Shown: positions 38,058-47,510, counted from the stretch's first letter. The stretch: DNA of 64,000 nt from Bacillus spongiae (GCF_037120725.1 NZ_JBBAXC010000009.1:123604-187603); one strand, 5' to 3'. The notes: generated by a model from the letters alone, not told the origin. Program-made: numbers and translations.

Positions 38058-38612
38058 TCATTTTTTAATTGCGTCAATAATCAGTGACGGACATTGAAGC
38101 CTATCTCCTTGATTTCTAGGGTCATATTTTTTTGAACGATAGATTACACCGTCTTTCCCGTCCCATTCTTTGTAATGGAACTCTCCGTCACTTCCGCAAT
38201 ACTCCAATAATCTCACTTCAAACCCTGCTTTTCTAAACACTTCTGACAATGTGTGATAATTGTACACGATTTTATGGCTTGCAGCAGGATGATCTATAGG
38301 GCCTGGCCCTCCTATTTTCACGATATTTTGATATTCATCATTACGAAAATACCCATCTGGAACTGCACAACGAACATACCCTGATGTTTTTAAATATTTA
38401 TAGCATCGCTTTGCTGCTTCAATTCCCTCATCATAGGTCAAATGCTCCCATACATGTTCCGCCAAGAAAGCTGCTATAGAACAGGTACTATATTTGTTTT
38501 TCCATGTAGTTTCATCTAATAAATTTAATTCACCTTCCTGTGAATGAACCCATCCAGGGTTATTATTATATTCCCCCGCCCCTAATACAATCTTAATCTC
38601 CTCTTGTTTCAT
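38058..38612 (-). CDS. Predicted SAM-dependent methyltransferase (COG4627-like)
   Basis: A 184-residue protein beginning KIVLGAGEYNNNPGWVHS, the shortened motif I of a class I methyltransferase. It continues with FLAEHVWEHLTYDEGIEAAK near 75 and GYVRCAVPDGYFRND near 105. The methyl acceptor is unknown; relatives occur in surface-glycan and metabolite clusters. The ATG at 38612 has AAGGAATC; an upstream ATG at 38636 has none. It lies 60 bases from the neighbouring GNAT gene in the same orientation. Confidence 0.75.
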   Translation of the reverse strand: MKQEEIKIVLGAGEYNNNPGWVHSQEGELNLLDETTWKNKYSTCSIAAFLAEHVWEHLTYDEGIEAAKRCYKYLKTSGYVRCAVPDGYFRNDEYQNIVKIGGPGPIDHPAASHKIVYNYHTLSEVFRKAGFEVRLLEYCGSDGEFHYKEWDGKDGVIYRSKKYDPRNQGDRLQCPSLIIDAIKK

Positions 38613-38704
38613 GATTCCTTGTCTCCCACTATTCATTTCGTCTATTTTGATAGTGAACCTCTAATTACTCTATTCTCATGAATGAAATCAAAATTCCTCT
38701 ATCT

Positions 38705-38968
38705 TTATTTATCCTTTCGATTAGTAGCTTCACGATGCTGTTCATTTAATTGCTTAATTTCGAGGATGAGTTTTTTCATTTCTGCCTTCCCTTCTGGATA
38801 TAGTGTATTCCAATGTTTGACAAGGGGTGGCATAGATTTAGAGATATACGTGTAAAGGATCCACTTTTCAACTTTTTCCTTTAAATCTTCATTTGCTTCT
38901 CCAAGTAACAGCTCGGTATATTTTTCAACGAGTCCATCCACTTGTTGATAAAACATTTCTTTGTCCAA
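38705..38968 (-). CDS. DUF2573 protein (YusU-like)
   Basis: An 87-residue helical, charged protein starting DKEMFYQQVDGLVEKYTELL and containing KWILYTYISKSMPPLVKHWN. It has no signal peptide and no enzyme motif. Translation appears to start at TTG 38968 with AAAAGGAG upstream. It resembles B. subtilis YusU, which is encoded in the same chromosomal region. The function is unknown. Confidence 0.75.
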   Translation of the reverse strand: MDKEMFYQQVDGLVEKYTELLLGEANEDLKEKVEKWILYTYISKSMPPLVKHWNTLYPEGKAEMKKLILEIKQLNEQHREATNRKDK

Positions 38969-39255
38969 TTTGGCTCACTCCTTTTCCTGGTCTATGTTTA
39001 CATTAACAATCTTTTCTTTCGAGATATCTAATGATTAATGATAATTCAACAATTTTGCGAGAGAGAAATCCTTATTCTTATATTCAACCTACAAAGAGAA
39101 TTTCCTGCTCTCACTGCATCTGACGACAAAGGATGTTTCCTTTCTTAGGAGACTTTTCTGACATAGTTCATTTTTTATTTTCTTATTCAAGAAGCATTTT
39201 TTTTGATTCTTTCAATAAACGTGGATACAATAAAATGGAATAGGAGGAGAACAGT

Positions 39256-39576
39256 ATGGAAGCAATTAAAAGCACAGACGTATTCGAGCAACTCATCTCA
39301 AAACCTGAGCCCGTCTTAATCAAGTTTTTTGCTGACTGGTGTCCAGACTGTCGTCGAATGGATATGTTTATTGATGATATCATTAATGAATACAGTCAAT
39401 ACACTTGGTATGAATTAAACAAGGATGAATTACCAGAGCTCGCCGAAAAATACGATGTAATGGGTATTCCAAGCTTATTAATTTTTCAAAACGGTGAGAA
39501 AAAGGCACACTTACACAGTGCGCATGCTAAAACGCCAGACCAAGTAATTGAATTTTTAGATGGAGTAAAGCTTTAA
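39256..39576 (+). CDS. Thioredoxin-family protein (YdbP-like)
   Basis: A 106-residue thioredoxin-fold protein with active site FFADWCPDCRRMDMFIDDI near residues 25-43 (CPDC) and cis-Pro in VMGIPSLLIFQNGEK near 72. It closely resembles B. subtilis YdbP. The CPDC motif and lack of signal peptide indicate a cytosolic disulfide reductase with unknown partner. TAGGAGGAG precedes the ATG. It is monocistronic with its own terminator. Confidence 0.9.
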   Translation: MEAIKSTDVFEQLISKPEPVLIKFFADWCPDCRRMDMFIDDIINEYSQYTWYELNKDELPELAEKYDVMGIPSLLIFQNGEKKAHLHSAHAKTPDQVIEFLDGVKL

Positions 39577-39599
39577 TTAATGCCCTTTACTTCTGTACG

Positions 39600-39640
39600 A
39601 GAAAAACCAACTGAACAATAACATTCAGTTGGTTTTTTGC
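39600..39640 (+). terminator. Terminator of the YdbP-like gene
   Basis: AAAAACCAACTGAA pairs with TTCAGTTGGTTTTT around an 8-base loop and runs into T residues. Confidence 0.88.
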
Positions 39641-39746
39641 GTTTTCAAACAGTGGATTTTTTACAATTACTGTGCAACGAAACAAAACGTTTTCTTCTAA
39701 ATAAAATCTTAATCAAAACTTTTTTCATTTTGCACAATCTAATTAC

Positions 39747-39775
39747 TTGCAATTAATTAAGGCTAAATGTATTAT
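39747..39775 (+). promoter_or_regulatory. Sigma-A promoter of the ohr gene
   Basis: TTGCAA and TATTAT are separated by exactly 17 bases, about 45 bases upstream of the start codon. The AT-rich inverted sequence CAATTAATTAAG across the -35 could be an OhrR operator, but the match to the known box is only partial. Confidence 0.65.
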
Positions 39776-39819
39776 AAGAAATGAAAATACTTAACTATTA
39801 AATCTAGGAGGAATTAAAC

Positions 39820-40239
39820 ATGAATGCATTATATACCGCAAGTGCTACAACAGCTGGAGGACGCCAAGGGAAAGTTACTTCATCAGATGGTACGATTGAC
39901 TTTTCTCTTTCCATGCCAAAAGGATTAGGTGGAGCAGGTGGTGAGGGAACAAACCCTGAACAATTATTTGCAGCAGGATATTCTGCTTGCTTTGATTCAG
40001 CACTCAACTTAGTAGCTCGTCAAGCACGTAAGCAAATTGAAAGCGAAGTAACAGCAGAAGTTTCAATCGGAAAAGACACAGATGGCGGCTTCGGCTTATC
40101 TGTTAACATGATGGTTACGATTAAAGGTGTATCACAAGAAGAAGCTGAGCAGCTTGTCAACACAGCTCACACTGTATGTCCATACTCTAAAGCTACAAAA
40201 GGAAATATTAGTGTAGACCTTACAGCTAAAGCAATCTAA
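39820..40239 (+). CDS. Organic hydroperoxide resistance protein (Ohr/OsmC family)
   Basis: A 139-residue thiol peroxidase that reduces organic and fatty-acid hydroperoxides. The two catalytic Cys lie in AAGYSACFDSAL near residue 57 and TVCPYSKATKGN near 122; the Arg-containing GGRQGKV segment is near residue 15. TAGGAGGAAT precedes the ATG. No OhrR regulator gene is adjacent. It fits the OhrA/OhrB group of Bacillus; which of the two cannot be decided here. Confidence 0.93.
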   Translation: MNALYTASATTAGGRQGKVTSSDGTIDFSLSMPKGLGGAGGEGTNPEQLFAAGYSACFDSALNLVARQARKQIESEVTAEVSIGKDTDGGFGLSVNMMVTIKGVSQEEAEQLVNTAHTVCPYSKATKGNISVDLTAKAI

Positions 40240-40275
40240 TAAAAAAGCGAGCTCAAATTGAGCTCGCTTTTTTAT
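40240..40275 (+). terminator. Terminator of ohr
   Basis: AAAAAAGCGAGCTCA pairs with TGAGCTCGCTTTTTT around a very short loop, directly after the stop codon. Confidence 0.9.
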
Positions 40276-40409
40276 TCACTGTATTTGTATGGACACTACA
40301 CGAATACCATCCACTTTTCTATAGCTTTCGGTTTCAGTTCATAAACGCTTCCTTCACCAAAATGACACAAAAATCCAAAATAGCCATCACGAATTACCTT
40401 CATAGTCCA

Positions 40410-41489
40410 TTAACTAGAGACAATTAATTTATATAAATGAGTGACGACAGTCTTCGAGACCGCGTATACAGGAATCACAAAGATGATCCCGATAAAACCA
40501 ATTAAATTTCCTGCAAATAAAATTAACACGATAATCGTTAATGGATGAATTTGTAAGGTTTTCCCCATGACTTGTGGCGAGATGATATTCCCTTCTACTT
40601 GCTGTGCAACTATCATGATGATAGCAACATAGAATACCATAATCGGATCTTGAAAAAGGGCAACCAATAGCGCTGGTATCACCGCAATAAACGGACCAAT
40701 GAAAGGAATCACATTTGTAAACATTCCGAATAGCGCTAATACAATAGAATATTCAAGGTCAATAACTAAGTACCCTATTAACAAAAGAGTACCAATGCAA
40801 ATACTTACAAACACTTGCCCCTGAATATAAGAGGAAATCGTCTTATCCATTGCCCCAAAAACATCCTTCACATCACTCCGTTTATTTTGCGGAAAGAATT
40901 TAGAGATAAAAGGAACAAAGCGATTACTATCCTTTAACATATAAAATAATATAAAAGGAACTAATATTAAATAAATAATCGTATTTACGATTCCCGTCAC
41001 GAAAGAGATAATGCCTAAAGACCAGCTGGATATGTATCCTTCTATGTCATAGCTTTCAATATTATTACTTAAGTTTTTACTATAGTCTTTCAACGATTGA
41101 GGGATGATTTCTTCTTGATTTTCATTAACATACTCTACCACCTCTTTAATCGCTTCCGTCATTTCAGGAATATTTTGTACAAATCGATCTAACTGATCGT
41201 TCACAACAGGCCCAATAAGCCTCGTCATCCCGAATATCACTAGCACAATGGCAATATAGGCCGTAATGATGGCAATTCCCTTTGGCACTTTATTCCTTTC
41301 TAAATAACTCACCAACGGTCGACATAAATAAAATAATATTCCCGCTACGACAAATGGTAGAAAAATCGTTTTTAACAACACCGTTAACGGAGTAAAGATA
41401 AAACTCACTTTATCTAATAAAAAAATAATGATTAAGCTTAAAATGATGGCAATCATCGACCGAAACCACCGCTTATTTGTTAGTGACAT
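40410..41489 (-). CDS. AI-2E family transporter (PF01594)
   Basis: A 359-residue membrane protein with about eight helices. Two N-terminal helices are followed by a long polar region (about residues 80-150), then the conserved core. The core has PFILFYMLKD near 195, GMFTNVIPFIGPFIAVIPAL near 265 and QVEGNIISPQVMGKTLQIHP near 315. Family members export diverse small molecules or exchange sodium and protons; the AI-2 label is historical. The ATG at 41489 follows GAGGAGA; an in-frame start at 41504 is less likely. It is monocistronic. Confidence 0.9.
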   Translation of the reverse strand: MSLTNKRWFRSMIAIILSLIIIFLLDKVSFIFTPLTVLLKTIFLPFVVAGILFYLCRPLVSYLERNKVPKGIAIITAYIAIVLVIFGMTRLIGPVVNDQLDRFVQNIPEMTEAIKEVVEYVNENQEEIIPQSLKDYSKNLSNNIESYDIEGYISSWSLGIISFVTGIVNTIIYLILVPFILFYMLKDSNRFVPFISKFFPQNKRSDVKDVFGAMDKTISSYIQGQVFVSICIGTLLLIGYLVIDLEYSIVLALFGMFTNVIPFIGPFIAVIPALLVALFQDPIMVFYVAIIMIVAQQVEGNIISPQVMGKTLQIHPLTIIVLILFAGNLIGFIGIIFVIPVYAVSKTVVTHLYKLIVSS

Positions 41490-41821
41490 GATTTCTCCTC
41501 GCAATCTACTCTTTTTTATTACGCTTATTATACCATTTTTATCTATTTTTCTAGAGACTATTCACCTAATTATGAAACGAATGGTCAATAGAGTGGAACA
41601 ACTTGCATGATTAATCACTCGTTCTCCGTCATAACGCATGCAACAACTATTTTCTTACAAGCGAGGTATAGTAAGATTCAGAAACCATGTAATAAATCTC
41701 TATTTTTCGCAAAAAATGAAGATTACAATCGAAAATAATCGAACAAACGTTCTTGTTTTGTAGCTTCATTCGATATATAATAAGGATTGCAAGTCCCACT
41801 TTTTAAAAGGATGTGTGTGAA
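41490..41821. other. Intergenic region between divergent genes
   Basis: About 330 AT-rich bases that must carry promoters in both directions. I see no palindromic operator and no RNA gene. Confidence 0.4.
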
Positions 41822-42241
41822 ATGAACTCTCAAGCAACCCCATACTTAACATTTAACGGCCAAGCAAAAGAAGCATTACAGTACTATAAAGACGTTTTTG
41901 AAGGGGAGATTTCTTCCATTCAAACATTCGGTGAAGCAGATTTCCCAACACCAGCAGAGGCAGATGACCTCGTTATGCATGCTCGATTTATGAAGGGAGA
42001 ATTCATACTCATGTTTTCTGATGCCTTCTTAAATCAACCCGTTACAACAGGCAATAATATCTCATTAGCTCTTGAATTGGATAGTGAAGAAGAAATTCAA
42101 AAAATTTACTCCCGTCTATCTGAAAAGGGCACAGTTTTAATGGAGCTTCAGGATACGTTTTGGGGAGCAAAATTTGCCAAAATTAAAGATTGCTTTGATG
42201 TAATCTGGGACTTAAACTATACAATCCCTACTTCTAAATAG
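41822..42241 (+). CDS. VOC-fold PhnB-like protein
   Basis: A 139-residue protein of the glyoxalase/bleomycin-resistance (VOC) fold, PhnB subfamily. Signature segments are TPYLTFNGQAKEALQYYKDV followed by FEGEIS at the N-terminus, VMHARFMKGEFILMFSDAF near 55, and WGAKFAKIKDCFDVIWDLNY near the C-terminus. The ligand or reaction is unknown. The ATG at 41822 is preferred over GTG 41813, which lies two bases from the AAAAGG site. It is monocistronic and closed by a terminator. Confidence 0.85.
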   Translation: MNSQATPYLTFNGQAKEALQYYKDVFEGEISSIQTFGEADFPTPAEADDLVMHARFMKGEFILMFSDAFLNQPVTTGNNISLALELDSEEEIQKIYSRLSEKGTVLMELQDTFWGAKFAKIKDCFDVIWDLNYTIPTSK

Positions 42242-42250
42242 CGCTGGCAC

Positions 42251-42288
42251 ACAAAACGGACGAATGGACTAGATTCGTCCGTTTTGTA
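42251..42288. terminator. Terminator after the PhnB-like gene
   Basis: CAAAACGGACGAAT pairs perfectly with ATTCGTCCGTTTTG around a 7-base loop. Confidence 0.85.
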
Positions 42289-42374
42289 TGTTCAGCTACC
42301 TGGGTCATACTGTCTAAAAGCTACTGATTTATAATTAGGAATGTTCACCAATAATCTTCTGATGGAGGGTACTC

Positions 42375-43037
42375 ATGAATCCAAACATGAAAGCCATTAT
42401 TTTTGATGTATACGGTACGTTATTCGATGTTTATTCCATCACATCTAAATGTGAAGAGCTTTATCCTGGAAACGGCGAGAAAATGAGCACATTATGGCGA
42501 AAGAAACAGCTGGAATACGCTTTTCTTTGTCAACTTATGGACAAATACAGATCATTTCTTTCCATCACCCGTTCATCATTAAAGTATGCGTTAAACGAAT
42601 TACAATTACTTTATAATGAGGAAAGTGAAAAAATATTGCTTGAAGCCTATAAGCAATTAAGTCCTTTTCCAGAAGTTGAATCGGTCTTACAGCAACTACA
42701 GAATAAGAAGAAGCTTGTTGTATTTTCGAACGGATCACATGATATGCTAGAGCCCCTTGTTAAGACATCTACACTCTCACCGTATATTGATGACATTATT
42801 AGTATAGATGACGTTAAACAATATAAACCAACTCCTGCTTCCTACCTTCATGCTTTAAGAACATTGGGGTACGAAAAAGAAGAAATTTTATTTGTATCTT
42901 CTAATGGATGGGATATAATTGGGGCTACAAATTTTGGATTCAAAACAGCTTGGGTTAATCGGAAAAATTTGCCTCTTGATGAATTAGATACTTTGCCTCA
43001 TTTCATGTTCCGAGATTTGTCAGGAATGCTGAAATAG
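42375..43037 (+). CDS. Haloacid dehalogenase type II-like hydrolase
   Basis: A 220-residue HAD protein. Motif I is AIIFDVYGTLFDV near residue 10, with the YGT of L-2-haloacid dehalogenases instead of the DXD of phosphatases. Motif II is VFSNGSHDML near 117, the Lys is in QYKPTPASY near 150, and motif IV VSSNGWDIIGATNFGF near 177. These features fit hydrolysis of L-2-haloacids, but many such genes have other substrates. GGAGGG precedes the ATG. It has no operon partner. Confidence 0.85.
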   Translation: MNPNMKAIIFDVYGTLFDVYSITSKCEELYPGNGEKMSTLWRKKQLEYAFLCQLMDKYRSFLSITRSSLKYALNELQLLYNEESEKILLEAYKQLSPFPEVESVLQQLQNKKKLVVFSNGSHDMLEPLVKTSTLSPYIDDIISIDDVKQYKPTPASYLHALRTLGYEKEEILFVSSNGWDIIGATNFGFKTAWVNRKNLPLDELDTLPHFMFRDLSGMLK

Positions 43038-43627
43038 GAAATGCTATTCAAACCTTGGACTACAGAACCTAATAGTTTTGAGGTCGTTAACTTCTCTACA
43101 GATTAGTTTTAATTTTAGTAGTTATCAATTGGACATCTTTTTAGATATATTTCTACTATACCCTGTTTAAAGAAGTGACTCCTCCTAAAAAGGTAAATTT
43201 ACCCTTAACAAGAGTGAAGAATAATCAGCATCTAGACCCCTACATCTATACTCATATAAATGACATTCCCTATTTTCCAAACTGAGATAATACTTTAACC
43301 ATAATTAATTGCTTTTGGAATAGATCCTCCCATAAACACACTGAATTTTGTTATGTAATCCTGAAATAACCCTTACTACTTCCCTTTTAATTATGTTATA
43401 GACAAGAGAAAGATAGGCCTACAATTAAAATCTTATTGGTGGTAATTAGCAAACATATTTTACTTAGATGATTAAATAGATCGCTTAGTATGACCCTGTT
43501 TAGTGAATTGATAAAAGCCCATTCACTAAAAAGTAATTGACACTTATTACTAACCATGTTATAAATTAACTGTAATATTTGTTACAAAAACGTAATAATA
43601 AAGTTAATTTTTGGGAGGGTATTTAAC
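43038..43627. other. Long intergenic region
   Basis: About 590 AT-rich bases with no supported gene on either strand and no clear hairpin terminator. The last 60 bases hold the likely promoter and the GGGAGGG site of the next gene. Confidence 0.4.
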
Positions 43628-44248
43628 ATGAAAAAGAAAGGTATAATTTTAATTCTGACTGTTTTTTTCCTAATTACTTCTGCATTTTATTACCATGGTG
43701 CTCCAAGTGAAACGAAAGCTACCCAATCTCCAGGATCAGCACAATCTACCGAAAATACTTCCACGAATGAGATAATAGACTCGTCAAGTGAAAATTATGC
43801 TTTAGCTGATGGAACAGATTCTATAACAAGCACAGATGAACTAGTTAAGGCAGATGATATTAACAGCCTAAGTACAACTTCTAATAAGGTAAACCTCATG
43901 GATAGTGAAAAATTTGCTGACTTAGCAAAGATAGCAACAAAGCACAACGGAATCCTATATGGATTAGAAAGCTCGGATATTTTGTTTATTGAGAGAGAAG
44001 ATAATGAAGTGATTTTTGTTATTAATCTCTTCCATACAAAGGCTGCGTTAGAGTATTCTGATATTCAAATAGATTACTTTAAAGAATATATCAGTGATTT
44101 TACAGATAAAGGAATAATTGAAAATATTAAGTTAGTAGAAGATACACACGGACAGATAGAAGCAAAGTTTGAAATCGGTGGTTATAGCATTTATACTGAT
44201 GAAAATTACTTACATGTCATATATGATGACTATACGGTGAATAATTAA
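43628..44248 (+). CDS. Unrecognised secreted or membrane-anchored protein
   Basis: A 206-residue protein with an N-terminal signal or anchor (residues 4-22, IILILTVFFLITSAFYY). A Ser/Thr/Asn-rich linker runs to about residue 85. A folded domain follows (residues 90-206) that is rich in Asp, Glu, Ile and Tyr, ending GGYSIYTDENYLHVIYDDYT. No lipobox Cys is present. I do not recognise the domain; the alternating beta-like pattern suggests a small extracellular fold. GGGAGGG precedes the ATG and a terminator follows, so it is a real single-gene unit. Confidence 0.65.
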   Translation: MKKKGIILILTVFFLITSAFYYHGAPSETKATQSPGSAQSTENTSTNEIIDSSSENYALADGTDSITSTDELVKADDINSLSTTSNKVNLMDSEKFADLAKIATKHNGILYGLESSDILFIEREDNEVIFVINLFHTKAALEYSDIQIDYFKEYISDFTDKGIIENIKLVEDTHGQIEAKFEIGGYSIYTDENYLHVIYDDYTVNN

Positions 44249-44262
44249 TCGGGTTTTAACCG

Positions 44263-44299
44263 AGAAAAGTCCCTTTTATTAAAGAAGGGGCTTTGTTTA
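44263..44299 (+). terminator. Terminator of the secreted unknown gene
   Basis: AAAGTCCCTTTTAT pairs with AAAGAAGGGGCTTT allowing G-U and one mismatch; T-rich sequence follows. Confidence 0.6.
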
Positions 44300-44753
44300 A
44301 TTTAATTCGAGAAACGTTATTAGCATATTCCTTACTTTTATCAGGATAGATTTTTTTTTCTTCCTATCTAGCCTTTTCATTTAATTACTGGTAATCGGGA
44401 CAAAAGCACCCTATACTTGTTCCTCTTTCCTCAATAAAAAGGATGTTTTATTGCACAACATGGTGACTTGGTCGAAATCTTCACTATTCTCCCTTTCAAG
44501 GTTTTCTAATCGATGATAAAATTCACTTTATTTGGCTACAACTTCCACTAATGAACGGATAGTAGGAGCATTCTTTAACTCTCAAAACAGTCTGATTTTA
44601 TAATCCCATTAGTTTATTACTTACTATTATTCAGTTCTTTTTGAAAAGTAATCTAGCTTACTGAAATCGAAATTCTTTACAAATAAGGTTAGATTACATA
44701 CGTTATAAATAAACTATTACATTCGGATTCTTGAAGAAAGGATGATTCCGACA
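44300..44753. other. Long intergenic region
   Basis: About 450 AT-rich bases. No gene, RNA or repeat was recognised. The end holds an AAAGGAT ribosome binding site for the SGNH hydrolase gene. Confidence 0.4.
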
Positions 44754-45548
44754 ATGAAACTTGTCAAAATAATTGCTATTTCTGCCCTACTCTCTACTAT
44801 ATTATGGTCATCTGGAGTTATTTTAACTTTAAACAATTATTTTTTTAGTAGTACCTCTTCTTTCAGTGCTAAACAACAGTCTAGTAATGAATTATTGCCT
44901 TCTAGCGACCTACTAATAGTTGGTCTAGGAGACTCCCTCACTCGTGGAACTGGTGATACCACTGGAAATGGATACATATCTTATATGCTGGAAGACCTTA
45001 CTCAAAAGTCCAGTCAACCGATTCAATTATCAAATTTGGCTATTAAAGGCTATACCTCTCAACAACTAGTAGAACAAGTTCAACAATCCGAAGTACAGCG
45101 CCAAATTCAACAATCTACTATTATTTTATTATCAATAGGTGGGAATGACCTTTTTCAAGGCGGGGAGGCACTGATGAATGTTTCAGAATCCTCCATCGAC
45201 GTTTCTGTCAACCAGTACATAAACAACCTTAATAAAATATACTCGACATTACGCAGCCTAAACAAGCATGCAACGATCTTTCATATTGGGCTTTATAATC
45301 CTTTTAGCGAATTAGACCATTCAGCCCTTACCTCGAGCGCCGTCCGTGATTGGAACTTTAAAACAGAAGAGTTAGCTGCCACTTATAAAGATATCATTGT
45401 AGTACCAACATTTGATTTGTTTCAACTCAATGTCCAAGACTATTTATATAGCGACCAATTTCATCCTAATTCGAAGGGATACCAATTAATAGGAGAACGT
45501 ATTTCATCACTGATCACTTTTCATGAGGAGGAAAAAGGGAATGAATAA
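44754..45548 (+). CDS. Membrane-anchored SGNH/GDSL hydrolase
   Basis: A 264-residue esterase-fold protein with an N-terminal membrane segment (about residues 4-24), so the catalytic domain faces outward. Block I is VGLGDSLTRGTG near residue 58 (nucleophile Ser), block III LSIGGNDLF near 127, and block V SDQFHPNSKGYQ near 240 with the catalytic Asp and His. The substrate is probably a lipid, acetylated glycan or peptide ester. ATG 44754 is preferred; ATG 44742 overlaps the AAAGG site. Its last eight bases overlap the ABC ATPase gene. Confidence 0.85.
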   Translation: MKLVKIIAISALLSTILWSSGVILTLNNYFFSSTSSFSAKQQSSNELLPSSDLLIVGLGDSLTRGTGDTTGNGYISYMLEDLTQKSSQPIQLSNLAIKGYTSQQLVEQVQQSEVQRQIQQSTIILLSIGGNDLFQGGEALMNVSESSIDVSVNQYINNLNKIYSTLRSLNKHATIFHIGLYNPFSELDHSALTSSAVRDWNFKTEELAATYKDIIVVPTFDLFQLNVQDYLYSDQFHPNSKGYQLIGERISSLITFHEEEKGNE

Positions 45549-46458
45549 CCAAAAGCCTACATTAACTGTGAATAATTTGCAGAAGAAAATTGGTAAAAGA
45601 AACATTATAAACAACATTTCCTTCCAACTTCAAGAAGGGGAAGTATTTGGCTTTTTAGGTCCGAACGGTGCTGGAAAAACTACAACCATTCGGATGTTAG
45701 TTGGATTGATAAAGCCCACCTCTGGTGAAATTTCAATTTGTGGCTATAATTTACGAAAACAGTTTACAAAAGCCATTCGCAATATCGGTTGCATTGTCGA
45801 AAATCCAGAATTATATTCTTATCTAAGTGGATGGGAGAATCTCCAGCAATACGCTCGAATGGTTCCGAACATTACGAATGAACGAATCCAAGAAGTCGTC
45901 ACACTTGTCGGACTGCAGAATCGAATTCATGACTTGGTCAAAACGTACTCACTTGGTATGCGTCAACGCCTCGGAATTGCGCAGGCTCTCTTAGGAAAAC
46001 CAAAGGTGCTTATATTAGACGAACCAACGAATGGCCTCGATCCTGTAGGGATTCGTGAAATGAGACAATTTATCCGTAATTTAGCAGAAAAAGATAAGAT
46101 TAGTATTCTTGTATCCTCTCATTTACTTAGTGAAATTCAGTTAATGTGTGATCGTGTTGCGATTATTTCTAAGGGAGAAATTATCACTGTTGACTCGGTT
46201 GAACAACTACTTGCTCAAAAAGAAAGAGTTGCTTGGGAGTTAAGCCCTCTTACTGAAGGAAGACGCATTCTTTCAGAAGAAACAACCATTATTTTTGAAA
46301 AGGAAGGGACATTGATTACCCCAAATGAGGAAAAGAGAATAGCTAAAATTAATAAAAGGCTAGTCAGTGAAGGTGTGAAAGTTAGTGGCATTCACACCAC
46401 TATCCCAACGCTAGAAGATTTATTTATCGAATTAACCGGGGGTGAGTCCATTGATTAA
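45541..46458 (+). CDS. ABC transporter ATP-binding protein (BcrA-like)
   Basis: A 305-residue ATPase of the drug/lantibiotic exporter type. Walker A FLGPNGAGKTTTIRMLVGL is near residue 38, the signature YSLGMRQRLGIAQALLG near 138, Walker B VLILDEPTNGLDPVG near 158, and the H-loop SSHLLSEIQ near 193. A C-terminal extension of about 75 residues follows, as in BcrA-like proteins. The ATG overlaps the stop of the SGNH gene within ATGAATAA, and a GAGGAGGAAA site lies in the end of that gene. Confidence 0.92.
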   Translation: MNNQKPTLTVNNLQKKIGKRNIINNISFQLQEGEVFGFLGPNGAGKTTTIRMLVGLIKPTSGEISICGYNLRKQFTKAIRNIGCIVENPELYSYLSGWENLQQYARMVPNITNERIQEVVTLVGLQNRIHDLVKTYSLGMRQRLGIAQALLGKPKVLILDEPTNGLDPVGIREMRQFIRNLAEKDKISILVSSHLLSEIQLMCDRVAIISKGEIITVDSVEQLLAQKERVAWELSPLTEGRRILSEETTIIFEKEGTLITPNEEKRIAKINKRLVSEGVKVSGIHTTIPTLEDLFIELTGGESID

Positions 46459-47431
46459 CCTTCTTCATAATGAATTGATTAAACTTGTTCGGAAGAAACG
46501 GTTATATGTCGTAATGGGAATTATAACCGTTATCGTCGCCATGTTTACATATGCCCAAATGAAAGAGGCCAAAACGTTTCAAGAACGATTTGGTTCAATG
46601 GATTGGCAATCTCAACTTCAACAAGAGATTATCGATACACAAAATCGTCTCAATTCAAATGGTATTTCAGATGAATGGAGACAATATTTACAGATCCAAG
46701 TCAGTCAGCAAGAATACTATCTTGAAAACAACATTAACCCAGCAGCACCTGGCGCCCCTACATTTATGCGAATGTTTATCGAAAATTCGATAGACTTATT
46801 TTTACCCTTATTAATTGTTATGGTAGTGGCCGACCTTGTGTCGTCTGAGGCAAGTGGTGGAACGATTAAACTTTTATTAACTAGACCTGTGAAAAGATGG
46901 CGTATTCTATTTAGTAAATTTTTGACTATGGTTTTATCGGTATCATTTATTGTTTTACTGTTAGGGACGATTTCTTATGGGGTTTCCGGTTTAGCATTTG
47001 GATATTCCGGGTGGACAATGCCCATTTTAACAGGATTTTCTGTCGAAGGTGAGGAGCTCGTTACTGAAAATGTTCACTTAATTGCTCAATGGGAATATTT
47101 ATTAATGGAGTTTGGCCTCGTTTGGTTTGTCGGTATCATTGTCGGCTCGTTAACGTTAATGCTTTCCGTATTAATACGCAGTACAGCAGCTGTTTTTGGT
47201 GTCATGCTAGCAACCCTTATATCTGGAGCTATTTTGACAAACATGGTATCATCTTGGGAAAGTGCAAAGTACTTTTTTATGGTAAATTTGCGTATGACTA
47301 ATTTTATAAATGGTACGGGAGCACCAATTGAAGGAATGAATCTCGGCTTTTCGATGAGTGTTTTAACCATTTGGGGGGCAATAGCTCTTATTATTGCATT
47401 CATTTCGTTTACCCGCAGTGATGTGTATTAA
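46451..47431 (+). CDS. ABC-2 type permease
   Basis: A 326-residue membrane protein with a first helix at about residues 15-35, an extracellular region to about 115, then five more helices. It contains ELIKLVRKKRLYVVMGIITV at the N-terminus and SSEASGGTIKLLLTRPVKRW near 135-155, the conserved cytoplasmic loop of ABC-2 permeases. TTG 46451 is chosen: it overlaps the ATPase stop within TTGATTAA, mirrors the overlap of the previous pair and has GGGGGTGAG upstream. GTG 46442 is an alternative. A terminator follows. Confidence 0.9.
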   Translation: MINLLHNELIKLVRKKRLYVVMGIITVIVAMFTYAQMKEAKTFQERFGSMDWQSQLQQEIIDTQNRLNSNGISDEWRQYLQIQVSQQEYYLENNINPAAPGAPTFMRMFIENSIDLFLPLLIVMVVADLVSSEASGGTIKLLLTRPVKRWRILFSKFLTMVLSVSFIVLLLGTISYGVSGLAFGYSGWTMPILTGFSVEGEELVTENVHLIAQWEYLLMEFGLVWFVGIIVGSLTLMLSVLIRSTAAVFGVMLATLISGAILTNMVSSWESAKYFFMVNLRMTNFINGTGAPIEGMNLGFSMSVLTIWGAIALIIAFISFTRSDVY

Positions 47432-47456
47432 ATGATGATTTTCATTTACTAAATAC

Positions 47457-47510
47457 TTCAAACACCTACTCCTTCATTCTTTTTATAAGAAGGGGTTTAG
47501 GTGTTTTTTG
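47457..47510 (+). terminator. Terminator of the SGNH-ABC operon
   Basis: AAACACCTACTCCTTC pairs with GAAGGGGTTTAGGTGTTT with one small bulge, followed by T residues. Confidence 0.8.

Noticed and set aside
39803..40007. Minus-strand frame opposite ohr
   Set aside because: Antisense shadow of a well-supported Ohr gene.
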